From positions 1-26,058 of the IMG/VR virus record IMGVR_UViG_3300030103_001046: a stretch of DNA of 26,058 nucleotides; one strand, written 5' to 3'. Origin of the DNA: a virus. The notes beneath the pieces were generated by a model, which was not told the DNA's origin, ran no database searches, and saw only the letters and a list, made by a program, of their open reading frames with translations. Of this stretch, positions 16,354-24,542 are shown one piece after another. The translations under genes were made by a program, and so were the position numbers. Every line of letters begins with the position of its first letter. Within the stretch, counting starts at the first letter, position 1.

Positions 16354-19326
16354 ATGGCATTAACGGACGCAGAAAACACTGCGATCTCATCAATATTGAC
16401 TGGTGGGGTCGAAGAACCATTGACTGAACAACCAGGTGCAGAAGAAAAACCCGTGGAACTAGCGATGTTTGGTAAAGCTGGTGGTAAGGCTGGTACATGG
16501 CTTACAAGGATGTTGTTTGGCAAAGACTTATTTAAAAGCAGACAAATATTAGAGGATCTTAAAAAGGGTCGGAGAGAACCACTTAAATTAGAAGATATGT
16601 TTCTCGATCCCGAAGCAGACGCAGAAGATGCTGTCACCATACCAAAATTTTTAAGGGGTGTTGAAGATAAAGATGCTGGCGGTAAAGCAGATCTAGCAAA
16701 GCCAACAGAAGAACAATTCCAACAGTTTCAAGAAGAACGTCTATCAGATGCGAAGCCTATAAAAGGTTTACTAACAGATTTTCGTGTCCAGGGTTCGAAG
16801 GGCGACGATAAAATACCAGACGAGCAGTCGGTTCTAAATAGTATTGAAGCTATATCTAAGACACAAAGTGCGGAAATAGAACGCATAAAACGTGGCAAGA
16901 TGGACGATGATGTGGTGGGTGAGCTTGCGGATCTTGTCGGACTTGCCCCTAACGCACTAAAAAAAAGAATTTTAGGTAGAAAAAAAGGCGAAGCGATTAC
17001 GGTTAAAGGGTTCGGAATGTCAGAAGTTATGCTGGCATCGCGTACACTTATGGTTGAAGAAATTAGAAAATTAGATGAATTAGCGGAACTAGCATCGAGT
17101 GGCGGGGATCAAGCGTTAATATCGTTTCGCCAGCAGTTTGAGTTGGTAGGGCAGCTGCAAGCACAAATTAAGGGATCGCAAACAGAAATAGCTAGGGCAT
17201 TAGCGCAGTTCCGTATACCAACACGAAACGAGCAGTTTAATAGATTACGCAATCAAGATGCGTCGCTGCTACTTGATGAGTTTGGCGGTAGTGACGCTAT
17301 CAAAGATATTGCAAAAAATTATCTTAAATTGGGCAAAGATAATCTATCAGCAAAAGCACAGTTTACCAGGGGTCGTAAAGGTGTGTTTGGCAAAGTAGCA
17401 GACATGGCATACGAAGTGTGGATCAATGCGCTTCTAAGTTCGCCAGTTACACACACAAAGAATATGGTTGGTGCTTTTTTACAAACATTTGGTCATGTAC
17501 CCGAAGTGTATGTCGCTGCGGGTATGGGTGCTATGCGCCGTAAGCTGCGTGGGCAAACGGGTGGTGTAGAGTTTGGCGAAGCAAACGCAGCTTTGTTTGG
17601 TGCGGTGATGGCATATAAAGAAGCATGGACCATAGCAAGGCTTGCTTACAAAACTGGTGAAAAACCTATATTGGGTTCTAAAATGGAAATGACAAAAGGG
17701 CAGCGTCATTCTAGTGCGTTTTCCCAGGATGTAACTGGTGCAAGTGGCACTATGGGCAACGCGGTTGCTGCATTAGGTAAGTTTGCAACATTAGGTGGTG
17801 TCCCAACAAGTATGCTGGAGTTTGAAGATACATACTTTAAAGTCGTTGCCCAGCGTATGTCGTTATATCAACAAGCCTATCGACAGTCTAAACAGCGTGG
17901 TCTAGGTATCGACGACAGTGCGGAGTTCATAGCTAATTATGTTCATAACCCGCCAGAAAATGCAGAAATGATAGCAAATGCCCACGCACAATATGTAACA
18001 CTACAACAAGAAGTAGACGTTGTTGGAAAGCAGCTGAAGGGTATACGCAACGTGCCATCGCTACGTTACTTCATACCGTTCTTTAAGACCCCGTACAACG
18101 CTTTCAAATATGCGTTTGCGGAACGTACACCGTTAGGTGTTTTAAGTGCAAACATGCGTGAAACATTAGCTGCTGGTACACGACCCAATGCTACGCCCGA
18201 ACAAAAAGCAGCAAGAGATATGGCAGTCGCAAGAATGTCTATGGGATCTATGACGCTAATGGTTGTTGCTGCGTATACCATGCAAGGACGGATAACTGGC
18301 GCGGGTCCAGCGGACAGAGAACATAACAAAACATTAAGACGACAAAATTGGGAACCCTATAGTGTACGGATCGGGGACGAATACGTTAGCTATCTTGGTT
18401 TTGAGCCGTTTGCGTCGGTAATATCAATGGCTGCTGATATGTCAGAAACACTAATGGTTTACGGAAAAGGCAACGCAAAAACTGAAGAAATGGTTTCTGC
18501 GGCTATTCTAGCTTTTTCAAATCAATTAACTGACAAAACATTTATGCAAGGGTTCAGCAATTTCGTGTCGCTTATGCAAGACCCTATACGTTATCAAAAA
18601 GGTGTAATTGCTAATTTTGCCCGTAGTTTAGTTCCTCGCGCCGTATCGCAAGTTGAAAGGATTGTCGATCCTACAGTGCGTCAAACAAATTCTATAATAG
18701 ATGAAATAAAAAGTCAGATCCCAGGGTTATCGTCAACGCTGCCACCAGAAAGAAATATATATGGACAATCAGAGTTTCTTTCAGGTGCATTAGGTCCAGA
18801 CATTATTAGCCCAATGTATTCTAATACAGTCGGTCCAAACACAGCGTCGATAGATCCAGAAACATTAAAAATTGGAGGTCGAAAATTCGATCTTAATACA
18901 GAAGAAGATATTAACGATGCCTATGAATTCGATAAAGAATTTGCAACGATTGGGTACGGACCACGCGAGTTACCAACGGAAATTCACGAAGAAGTATCTT
19001 TGACACACGAAGAACGTGATCTGTTGCACCGATTGATGGGCGACATGACGCTGACACGTTTACGTAAATACTTTAATAAAAAATCAACAATGCGCCGATA
19101 CGAGGAAAGAAAAAAACTTTTTTTAGAAACAGGCAACAAGATTGCTTATGAAAGAATGGAGCGTGAGTTGAATTACGAAATCAACGCTGCCAGGGACACG
19201 ATCCTCGACATACAAGGTTTTGGGTACGGGGGTTTGTTTTTTAGAACAGAGTTAGGCAAGCAATTCAAACAACGATTAGACGATTTTAACGAGAAATCAA
19301 AAGCAGCGATGAAAGAAGTGAGATAG
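16354..19326 (+). CDS. Large virion-associated protein, putative second ejection protein
   Basis: A 990-residue protein. The first 150 residues are charged and probably flexible. From about residue 340 it follows a pattern I know from large uncharacterised podovirus proteins: L-L-S-S-P-V-T-H-T-K-N-M-V-G (about 361), F-I-P-F-F-K-T-P-Y-N-A-F-K-Y-A-F-A-E-R-T-P (about 573), a hydrophobic helix M-G-S-M-T-L-M-V-V-A-A-Y-T-M (about 630-643), then T-G-A-G-P-A-D-R-E and W-E-P-Y-S-V-R-I-G-D-E-Y-V-S-Y (about 648-680). Function of the family is unknown to me. The position between the ejection proteins and the fibre, and the size, suggest an internal, co-injected virion protein. It lies behind a terminator, with a weak ribosome site (GGATAAATC). 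Confidence 0.7.
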   Translation: MALTDAENTAISSILTGGVEEPLTEQPGAEEKPVELAMFGKAGGKAGTWLTRMLFGKDLFKSRQILEDLKKGRREPLKLEDMFLDPEADAEDAVTIPKFLRGVEDKDAGGKADLAKPTEEQFQQFQEERLSDAKPIKGLLTDFRVQGSKGDDKIPDEQSVLNSIEAISKTQSAEIERIKRGKMDDDVVGELADLVGLAPNALKKRILGRKKGEAITVKGFGMSEVMLASRTLMVEEIRKLDELAELASSGGDQALISFRQQFELVGQLQAQIKGSQTEIARALAQFRIPTRNEQFNRLRNQDASLLLDEFGGSDAIKDIAKNYLKLGKDNLSAKAQFTRGRKGVFGKVADMAYEVWINALLSSPVTHTKNMVGAFLQTFGHVPEVYVAAGMGAMRRKLRGQTGGVEFGEANAALFGAVMAYKEAWTIARLAYKTGEKPILGSKMEMTKGQRHSSAFSQDVTGASGTMGNAVAALGKFATLGGVPTSMLEFEDTYFKVVAQRMSLYQQAYRQSKQRGLGIDDSAEFIANYVHNPPENAEMIANAHAQYVTLQQEVDVVGKQLKGIRNVPSLRYFIPFFKTPYNAFKYAFAERTPLGVLSANMRETLAAGTRPNATPEQKAARDMAVARMSMGSMTLMVVAAYTMQGRITGAGPADREHNKTLRRQNWEPYSVRIGDEYVSYLGFEPFASVISMAADMSETLMVYGKGNAKTEEMVSAAILAFSNQLTDKTFMQGFSNFVSLMQDPIRYQKGVIANFARSLVPRAVSQVERIVDPTVRQTNSIIDEIKSQIPGLSSTLPPERNIYGQSEFLSGALGPDIISPMYSNTVGPNTASIDPETLKIGGRKFDLNTEEDINDAYEFDKEFATIGYGPRELPTEIHEEVSLTHEERDLLHRLMGDMTLTRLRKYFNKKSTMRRYEERKKLFLETGNKIAYERMERELNYEINAARDTILDIQGFGYGGLFFRTELGKQFKQRLDDFNEKSKAAMKEVR

Positions 19327-19335
19327 GGACACACC

Positions 19336-21576
19336 ATGACAGTATCAAGTAGCACAACAAAAAACAGCCGATCGGCAAATGGTACGCAGCACAGTTTTGC
19401 TTATGACTTCAAAATATTTGCAGCATCTGACCTAGAAGTCATTGTTAGAACAACTGCGGGTACAGAAACAATCCAAACTCTTGACACAAACTACATTGTA
19501 ACGGGTGCGGGTAACGCGAACGGTGGTAATGTTTTATTTAAATTTACAACAACGGACGCAAGTAACGCTCACCATGACGCATCGACAGATCACAGACCAG
19601 CTAACACAACCACTGTAATTATGCGACGTAAGCTTACGCTGACACAAGGCACAGACTACGTTGAGAACGACCCTTTTCCAGCAGCAGCACACGAAGATGC
19701 ACTAGATCGTTTGACGATGGTAACGCAGCAGATCCAGGAAGAAGTGGATCGCTCAATAAAAGCATCGACGGGTAACACGTTTTCGGGTGCAACATTTACA
19801 CTGTCAGCAACAGATCGTGCAAATAAGATCTTTGCTTTTGATAGTTCTGGTAATCTAGCAGTCACGCAAGAACTGGGTACATTTCGTGGCAACTTTGCAG
19901 CAAGCACAGCGTATGCCGTCCGTGACCTGGTAAAAGATACCAGCACAAACAACATCTTCATCGTCAATGAAGCGCATACAAGTTCTGGTTCACAACCACT
20001 TACCACCAACGCGAATAGCGCAAAGTATACACTTATTGTCGACGCAGCGTCAGCAACGACAAGTGCTACAAATGCAGCTGCTAGTGCTGCAACGGCTACA
20101 ACAAAAGCAAGTGAAGCTGCTACAAGTGCTACCCAAGCTGCAAACTCACTAACAACATTTCAAAATCAATATCATGGTGCATCCAGTTCTGATCCGACAT
20201 CAAATTTAGACGCTGGTGATCTGTACTTCAATACGTCATCGGGCATAAAAGTTTATAATGGATCTGCTTTTGAGGATGTAAAGCCAACGAGTACAGAGCA
20301 AACAAACATAAACACCGTAGCTGGCATATCTAGTGACGTGACAACAGTTGCTGGACTTAATACCACGCATCTGGCAAATGTATCAGGTCAAGCGTCTAAC
20401 ATAGGATCATTAGGACCAATATCATCTGACATTACGACGCTTGCAAATATATCAAGTGATGTAACGTCCCTGGCAAATTCTCTTGAGAAAACATATACAG
20501 TCACAGTGGCAAATGTTGGTGGCGTAAATGTATTTCTGCTCGATGGTGTAAACTATCCAGCCATAGAAATGTTTCGCGGTAATACATACATATTCAATCT
20601 AAACGATAGTACTGTTGATGGACACCCATTAGTGTTTAAGAATGGTAGTGCTGAATATGATGTTGGCGTTACTTATTTTTTAAATGGAGCATCAGCAACA
20701 AAATCAAATTTTGTCAATGTCACCACCTTTAACGCTGGTCGATCATCTGGTGATAGAAAAGTCCAGATCGAAGTAGCATCATCTGCACCAAGTAGCGGAT
20801 TGCGGTATTATTGTTATATCCACGGCAACGCTATGGGTAACACGATTACTGTTAAAGATAGTAACGTATCTTTGGTGGCTGGATCTATCGCAAATGTCAA
20901 TCTTACTGGTGCATCAATTGCAAACGTAAATACAACGGCAGCATCTATTGCAAATGTAAATTCGGTAGCAACAAATATCGATACTGTAAATTCGTTTGCT
21001 GCTAGGTATCGTGTCGAAACTGCACTTCCAAGTAGCAATAATGATGCTGGTGATTTGGTATTCAACACATCTAATAATACTTTAAATTTTTTTGATGGGT
21101 CTAGTTTTAATCCTTTTGTTGCTGGTGCGATGACATCACTGGTTGTTGATAGTTCTCCGCAATTGGGTGGCAACTTGGATGTAAATGGCAACTCAATTAT
21201 ATCGGCATCGAATGGCAACATAGCAATCACACCAAATGGATCTGGTAAAGTTATACTTGATGGTTTATCGCATCCAACTGCCGACGGGTCTGCTGGTCAG
21301 TTTTTAAAGACGGATGGATCTGGAACATTATCTTTTGCAACTGTAAATACAGATTTATCTAATGATAGTTCTCCACAATTAGGTGGAGATTTAGATGCAA
21401 ACAGTAATGATATATTAATGGGTAGCCAATCTGTTAAGTTTGGCACAAGCGCATGGGAAATAGTTCTTGATGGAACTGATTTAGATTTTAAGTACAACGG
21501 CACAACAGTATTTAAGCTTGCATCGAATGGTGCAGTAACGTCAGCAGATAACGTAACAGCCTTTGGGAGTCCATAA
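19336..21576 (+). CDS. T7-type tail fibre with internal cupredoxin-like domain
   Basis: A 746-residue tail fibre. Residues 1-150 match the T7 gp17 N-terminal, tail-binding domain (Q-H-S-F-A-Y-D-F-K-I-F, L-E-V-I-V-R, Y-V-E-N-D-P-F-P-A-A-A-H-E-D-A-L-D-R). An alanine/threonine-rich helical stalk follows (about 235-275). Residues about 387-511 look like a cupredoxin fold with H430 in D-G-H-P-L-V-F and C493-x2-H496-x3-M500, the spacing of type 1 copper ligands. Then come four 10-residue repeats (516-555) and two copies of D-S-S-P-Q-L-G-G-N/D-L-D with beta repeats. Two G-D-L-x-F-N-T-S units (about 295 and 571) are also repeated. Fibres bind host receptors. The stop overlaps the next ATG (TAATG). 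Confidence 0.9.
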   Translation: MTVSSSTTKNSRSANGTQHSFAYDFKIFAASDLEVIVRTTAGTETIQTLDTNYIVTGAGNANGGNVLFKFTTTDASNAHHDASTDHRPANTTTVIMRRKLTLTQGTDYVENDPFPAAAHEDALDRLTMVTQQIQEEVDRSIKASTGNTFSGATFTLSATDRANKIFAFDSSGNLAVTQELGTFRGNFAASTAYAVRDLVKDTSTNNIFIVNEAHTSSGSQPLTTNANSAKYTLIVDAASATTSATNAAASAATATTKASEAATSATQAANSLTTFQNQYHGASSSDPTSNLDAGDLYFNTSSGIKVYNGSAFEDVKPTSTEQTNINTVAGISSDVTTVAGLNTTHLANVSGQASNIGSLGPISSDITTLANISSDVTSLANSLEKTYTVTVANVGGVNVFLLDGVNYPAIEMFRGNTYIFNLNDSTVDGHPLVFKNGSAEYDVGVTYFLNGASATKSNFVNVTTFNAGRSSGDRKVQIEVASSAPSSGLRYYCYIHGNAMGNTITVKDSNVSLVAGSIANVNLTGASIANVNTTAASIANVNSVATNIDTVNSFAARYRVETALPSSNNDAGDLVFNTSNNTLNFFDGSSFNPFVAGAMTSLVVDSSPQLGGNLDVNGNSIISASNGNIAITPNGSGKVILDGLSHPTADGSAGQFLKTDGSGTLSFATVNTDLSNDSSPQLGGDLDANSNDILMGSQSVKFGTSAWEIVLDGTDLDFKYNGTTVFKLASNGAVTSADNVTAFGSP
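20881..21000 (+). repeat. Four 30-base tandem repeats in the tail fibre
   Basis: Four consecutive 30-base units encode ten-residue repeats: G-S-I-A-N-V-N-L-T-G, A-S-I-A-N-V-N-T-T-A, A-S-I-A-N-V-N-S-V-A and T-N-I-D-T-V-N-S-F-A. The first three share G/A-S-I-A-N-V-N exactly, and the fourth has drifted. The unit could form a regular helical or coiled shaft element. Such in-frame repeats expand or contract by recombination and may tune fibre length. Confidence 0.85.
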
Positions 21577-22703
21577 TGGTTTTACCGTCTTCAGGAAATT
21601 CAATCAGTTTAGATCAGATGCACGTCGAAGTCGGTGGTACAACTGGAACTACATGCTCACTTAATGATAGTGATATTAGAAGCATTATTGATAAAGGAGA
21701 TGGAGCATCATCATCTTTTCAAGAGTTCTTAGGACAAGCATTTCTAAAGTATATACAAGCAACTGGAGGAACTCCAACAGTATCAGGTAACTATACTTAT
21801 CGTTACTTCACATCATCAGGAACGCTTCAGATTACACAAACACCAGCTGGCTCAGCTTCAGCAACAGTGGACTATATTGTTATAGGCGGTGGCGGTGCTG
21901 GAGGATGGGGAGGCCCTGAAAGTGGCACATGGGTTACTGGAGGTGGCGGTGGCGGTGCTGGTGGTTATATAACTGGCTCATTCAATGTAAGTTCTACTGG
22001 AAGTTTAACTGTTACAGTTGGTGGTGGTGCATCAAGCAATAACAACGCTGGAAACAAAAGTGGCACACAATCTCGATTAGGTGCTGGGGCTGGAAACTCT
22101 TCAAACCGAAACGCTACTGGCGGTGGTGGAGGAGGAGGCGGTGGTGGAAGTGTTAGCCAAAGCGCACAACCCGCTAACAGCACTTTCCAACAAGGTAGTA
22201 ATGGAGGATCTGGCGGTGGTGGCGCAGCACAAGCTTTTGGAGGAGAAAGAACATCATCGTCACAAGGTAAAGATGGTGGTAGAGGCAATGTAAGCCCAAA
22301 CATGTATCAAAGAGGCGGTGGCGGAGGCGGTGGAAAAGGCTCTGTTGGTGCAAGTGCTAAAGATAATAATAGTCATGGCCTGAATGGAGGCACAGGCTCA
22401 AGTACTGGAAATGCAAATTACAATAACCAAGTAAGAGGTGCTGGTGGCGGTGGCGGTATGTGGAACCAAAATGGTGGGTATGGTGGTCGCGCTGGATCTA
22501 GCAATGCCACAAGTAATGCTGGTGGTGCTGGCAGAGGTGGTAGAGGTAATGGAAGCGCAGCAACGACTGGTGCTGCAAATAGAGGAAGTGGAGGCGGTGG
22601 CGGTGGCTCTGGAAAATTTGGGGAACAACCAGCTTCGCGTCGTCGTGGTGCTGCTGGCGGTTCTGGTATTGTCATGGTTAGGTATCAAACATCAGGAGCG
22701 TAA
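21576..22703 (+). CDS. Glycine-rich adhesin-like fibre protein
   Basis: A 375-residue protein translated from a TAATG junction with the fibre. Residues 1-60 (S-L-D-Q-M-H-V-E-V-G-G-T, F-Q-E-F-L-G) are a conserved-looking head, then Y-T-Y-R-Y-F-T-S-S-G-T-L-Q-I-T and V-D-Y-I-V-I-G-G-G-G-A-G-G lead into a long glycine-rich domain with runs of up to ten glycines. The end, G-S-G-I-V-M-V-R-Y, closes a beta sandwich in the way glycine-rich fibre domains do. Glycine-rich tips such as those of phage S16-type gp38 adhesins form polyglycine helices that bind receptors between loops, and a similar role is inferred. Glycine codons are varied (GGT, GGC, GGA), so protein-level selection rather than simple repeat slippage keeps the glycines. 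Confidence 0.8.
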   Translation: MVLPSSGNSISLDQMHVEVGGTTGTTCSLNDSDIRSIIDKGDGASSSFQEFLGQAFLKYIQATGGTPTVSGNYTYRYFTSSGTLQITQTPAGSASATVDYIVIGGGGAGGWGGPESGTWVTGGGGGGAGGYITGSFNVSSTGSLTVTVGGGASSNNNAGNKSGTQSRLGAGAGNSSNRNATGGGGGGGGGGSVSQSAQPANSTFQQGSNGGSGGGGAAQAFGGERTSSSQGKDGGRGNVSPNMYQRGGGGGGGKGSVGASAKDNNSHGLNGGTGSSTGNANYNNQVRGAGGGGGMWNQNGGYGGRAGSSNATSNAGGAGRGGRGNGSAATTGAANRGSGGGGGGSGKFGEQPASRRRGAAGGSGIVMVRYQTSGA

Positions 22704-22705
22704 AT

Positions 22706-23173
22706 TTGGGACACTATGCAAAAATTGATAGCAATAATATTGTTACTGAAGTAATTGTCGCAAAATCTGATTTTATAAATTCATTACCAGATAAAGATAG
22801 TTATATCAAAACAAGTTATAACACGAATGATGGAAAACATTATGTGCCTAAAGATTATCAAGATTTTTCTGAAGAAAGCGTAGATCAATCGAAAGCTTTA
22901 CGAGGTAGATACGCTGGCGTAGGTATGGTTTATGACGCAACACATAATATCTTTTATGATCCTGACGATCAATATTTTCCTAGCTGGACGCTTAACACAA
23001 CTACTGCAACATTTGATCCTCCTATTCCTAGACCTAATCTTACCGCAGAACAACGAGCAAAGAATGATAATGAAGAAAAATTAATAGCGTATCATTGGGA
23101 TGAGGATTTATATCAATCTGACAACACAAAGGGATGGGTGCTTACTGAAGAAGATTTTCCAGATGCATCATAA
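22706..23173 (+). CDS. Marine-phage fibre-associated conserved protein
   Basis: A 155-residue protein of a type common beside structural genes of marine phages: G-H-Y-A-K-I-D-S-N-N-I-V-T-E-V-I-V-A at the start, then Y-I-K-T-S-Y-N-T-N-D-G-K-H-Y, A-L-R-G-R-Y-A-G-V-G-M-V-Y-D, and F-P-S-W-T-L-N-T-T-T-A-T-F-D-P-P. Its function is not known to me; tail-fibre assembly or a virion role is inferred from position. The start is a TTG at 22706, chosen because AGGAG (22694-22698) lies seven bases upstream and because family members begin with the same G-H-Y-A-K. The C terminus is acidic. The DNA from here to about 24370 is noticeably AT-richer than the head and tail genes. Confidence 0.75.
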   Translation: MGHYAKIDSNNIVTEVIVAKSDFINSLPDKDSYIKTSYNTNDGKHYVPKDYQDFSEESVDQSKALRGRYAGVGMVYDATHNIFYDPDDQYFPSWTLNTTTATFDPPIPRPNLTAEQRAKNDNEEKLIAYHWDEDLYQSDNTKGWVLTEEDFPDAS

Positions 23174-23187
23174 AACGTAGGTAAATA

Positions 23188-23781
23188 ATGGAACAATACA
23201 AATTTGATGAAAGTAGTTTCATGGGTGGTTGGTTTATGCCAGGAGATTTGTGTGATAGCTTGATTGAGTATTATCATAGCAAAGAAGATCAACATACTGA
23301 TGGAATATCTGGTGGTGGAGTAGACCACAAAGTACGAAAAAATACAGACTTAGTAATTTATCCAGAAAACTTTGTAGATTTAGATAGATACTTATTTTTT
23401 CTTCAAGAGTGCTTAGATAAATATAAAGAAAAATATGAATGGTGCGATAATGTAAATGCTTACAGCATTATTGAGCCTATAAAAATACAGCATTATGCAC
23501 CAACTGAAGGTTATTATACGATGCACATGGAAAACTCTGGTCATCCAGATCCGTTTATCTTAAGGCATTTAGTTTTTATGACTTACTTAAATACATTAGA
23601 TAATGCTGGAACAGAGTTTTATTATCAAAAGTTGACTACAGAATGTAAGAAAGGATTAACGCTTATATGGCCAGCTGGTTGGACGCATGTTCATAGAGGG
23701 GTGACAAACAACGTCAGTGATAAATATATAACAACAGGGTGGTATAGCTTTGTAATGCCAGAAGAAATTAAAGTTGATTAA
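23188..23781 (+). CDS. 2-oxoglutarate/Fe(II)-dependent oxygenase, prolyl-hydroxylase-like
   Basis: A 197-residue protein with the double-stranded beta-helix pattern of 2OG/Fe(II) dioxygenases. Metal ligands appear as H113-x-E115 in Y-T-M-H-M-E-N and a distal histidine in G-W-T-H-V-H-R-G (H167 or H169). K179 in D-K-Y-I-T-T-G-W-Y lies where the 2-oxoglutarate-binding lysine or arginine is expected. The strand L-V-F-M-T-Y-L-N and the segment G-L-T-L-I-W-P-A-G-W-T also fit. The first acidic ligand is glutamate instead of the usual aspartate. These enzymes couple 2-oxoglutarate decarboxylation to hydroxylation of protein, sugar or nucleotide targets. Placed after the fibre genes and overlapping a second oxygenase, it may modify fibre or host surface components. 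The substrate is unknown. Confidence 0.85.
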   Translation: MEQYKFDESSFMGGWFMPGDLCDSLIEYYHSKEDQHTDGISGGGVDHKVRKNTDLVIYPENFVDLDRYLFFLQECLDKYKEKYEWCDNVNAYSIIEPIKIQHYAPTEGYYTMHMENSGHPDPFILRHLVFMTYLNTLDNAGTEFYYQKLTTECKKGLTLIWPAGWTHVHRGVTNNVSDKYITTGWYSFVMPEEIKVD

Positions 23782-24370
23782 GCAAAAGATAAAAGAAACA
23801 TTTGATCTTTTCAGTGTCCCTATTCATGCAGATTACCCAAGCTTAGATAATCAGGCAATGGCAGAGTATTGTTTAAAAATGATGCAAGACCAAGAAAGTC
23901 TTAAAAGATCTAACATGGGAGGGTGGCACTCTGAAGACTTGAAAGGATTACATGATCCTTTAAATGATTTGTTCATAACTATTACTGATACTGTAAATGA
24001 ATTTGTAACTGAACTAGGTATGCCCTTTCTTAAAATTAATAACATTTGGATAAACATAAACGGATATAAAGACTTTAATCAGGAACACACACACCCTGGT
24101 TCTATATTGTCAGGAGTGTATTATGTTCAAGCACATGAGAATTGTGGAGGTCTTGTTTTTAATAATCCAAACAGAGGTGAAATCGACGGGTACTGGTGGC
24201 CTTACGCGATGGAAGTAAAAGACAATACTAAAGTAAACTCAGCATGGATTATGCCAGCAGAAACAGGGAAGCTTTACATTTTTCCAAGTTGGCTAAGTCA
24301 TAGTGTAGAGCCTAATTTAGATAAAGAGAAAAAACGAATATCTATTTCTTGGAATAGCACAGTAGAATGA
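23774..24370 (+). CDS. 2-oxoglutarate/Fe(II)-dependent oxygenase, 2OG-FeII_Oxy_5-like
   Basis: A 198-residue protein of a second oxygenase family. The signature is Q-E-H-T-H-P-G-S-I-L-S-G-V-Y-Y-V (H105 and H107), followed by G-G-L-V-F-N-N-P, then G-K-L-Y-I-F-P-S-W-L-S-H-S-V-E-P-N (distal H176) and K-K-R-I-S-I-S-W-N with R188 as likely 2-oxoglutarate contact. This matches the family widespread in marine phages and bacteria. The most upstream start is the TTG at 23774, overlapping the previous gene by 8 bases, with GAAGAAATTAAAG ahead of it. Translational coupling of the two oxygenases is likely. The next gene begins with an ATGA overlap. The two enzymes share little sequence, so they are not a recent duplication. 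Confidence 0.88.
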   Translation: MIKQKIKETFDLFSVPIHADYPSLDNQAMAEYCLKMMQDQESLKRSNMGGWHSEDLKGLHDPLNDLFITITDTVNEFVTELGMPFLKINNIWININGYKDFNQEHTHPGSILSGVYYVQAHENCGGLVFNNPNRGEIDGYWWPYAMEVKDNTKVNSAWIMPAETGKLYIFPSWLSHSVEPNLDKEKKRISISWNSTVE

Positions 24371-24525
24371 CAAAGCTCACGGAACGTATAACGAAATTAG
24401 AAACTGAAAATCATATTCAGTTTAAAGAAATCTTTTACAGATTAAAGCGACTAGAGATGGTGCTGGTCGGTGGCATGGGTGCTGTTATGACAATGCTCAT
24501 TACAGTTTTATTTCAAATACATTAA
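24367..24525 (+). CDS. XhlA-like small coiled-coil/membrane protein (holin-type candidate)
   Basis: A 52-residue protein starting at an ATGA overlap with the second oxygenase. Residues 1-30 are a charged amphipathic helix with heptad spacing (L-T-E-R-I-T-K-L-E-T-E-N...F-K-E-I-F-Y-R-L-K-R-L-E). Residues about 31-50 are one membrane segment (M-V-L-V-G-G-M-G-A-V-M-T-M-L-I-T-V-L-F). This plan, coiled coil then a single C-terminal transmembrane helix, is that of XhlA-type haemolysin/holin accessory proteins. Its place at the head of a run of small membrane proteins supports a lysis role. It is short, so the family match is tentative, but reading frame, overlap and composition argue that it is a real gene. 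Confidence 0.65.
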   Translation: MTKLTERITKLETENHIQFKEIFYRLKRLEMVLVGGMGAVMTMLITVLFQIH

Positions 24526-24542
24526 ATTATCCTGGGGGACGC

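Noticed and set aside
21880-22670. Repetitive GGTGGCGGT-type DNA as a repeat array or CRISPR
   Set aside because: The repetition follows from glycine codons in one long reading frame; there is no regular repeat-spacer structure.
21965-22688. Long minus-strand frames opposite the glycine-rich gene
   Set aside because: They are proline- or serine/threonine-rich mirror images of glycine codons and have no start context or family signal.
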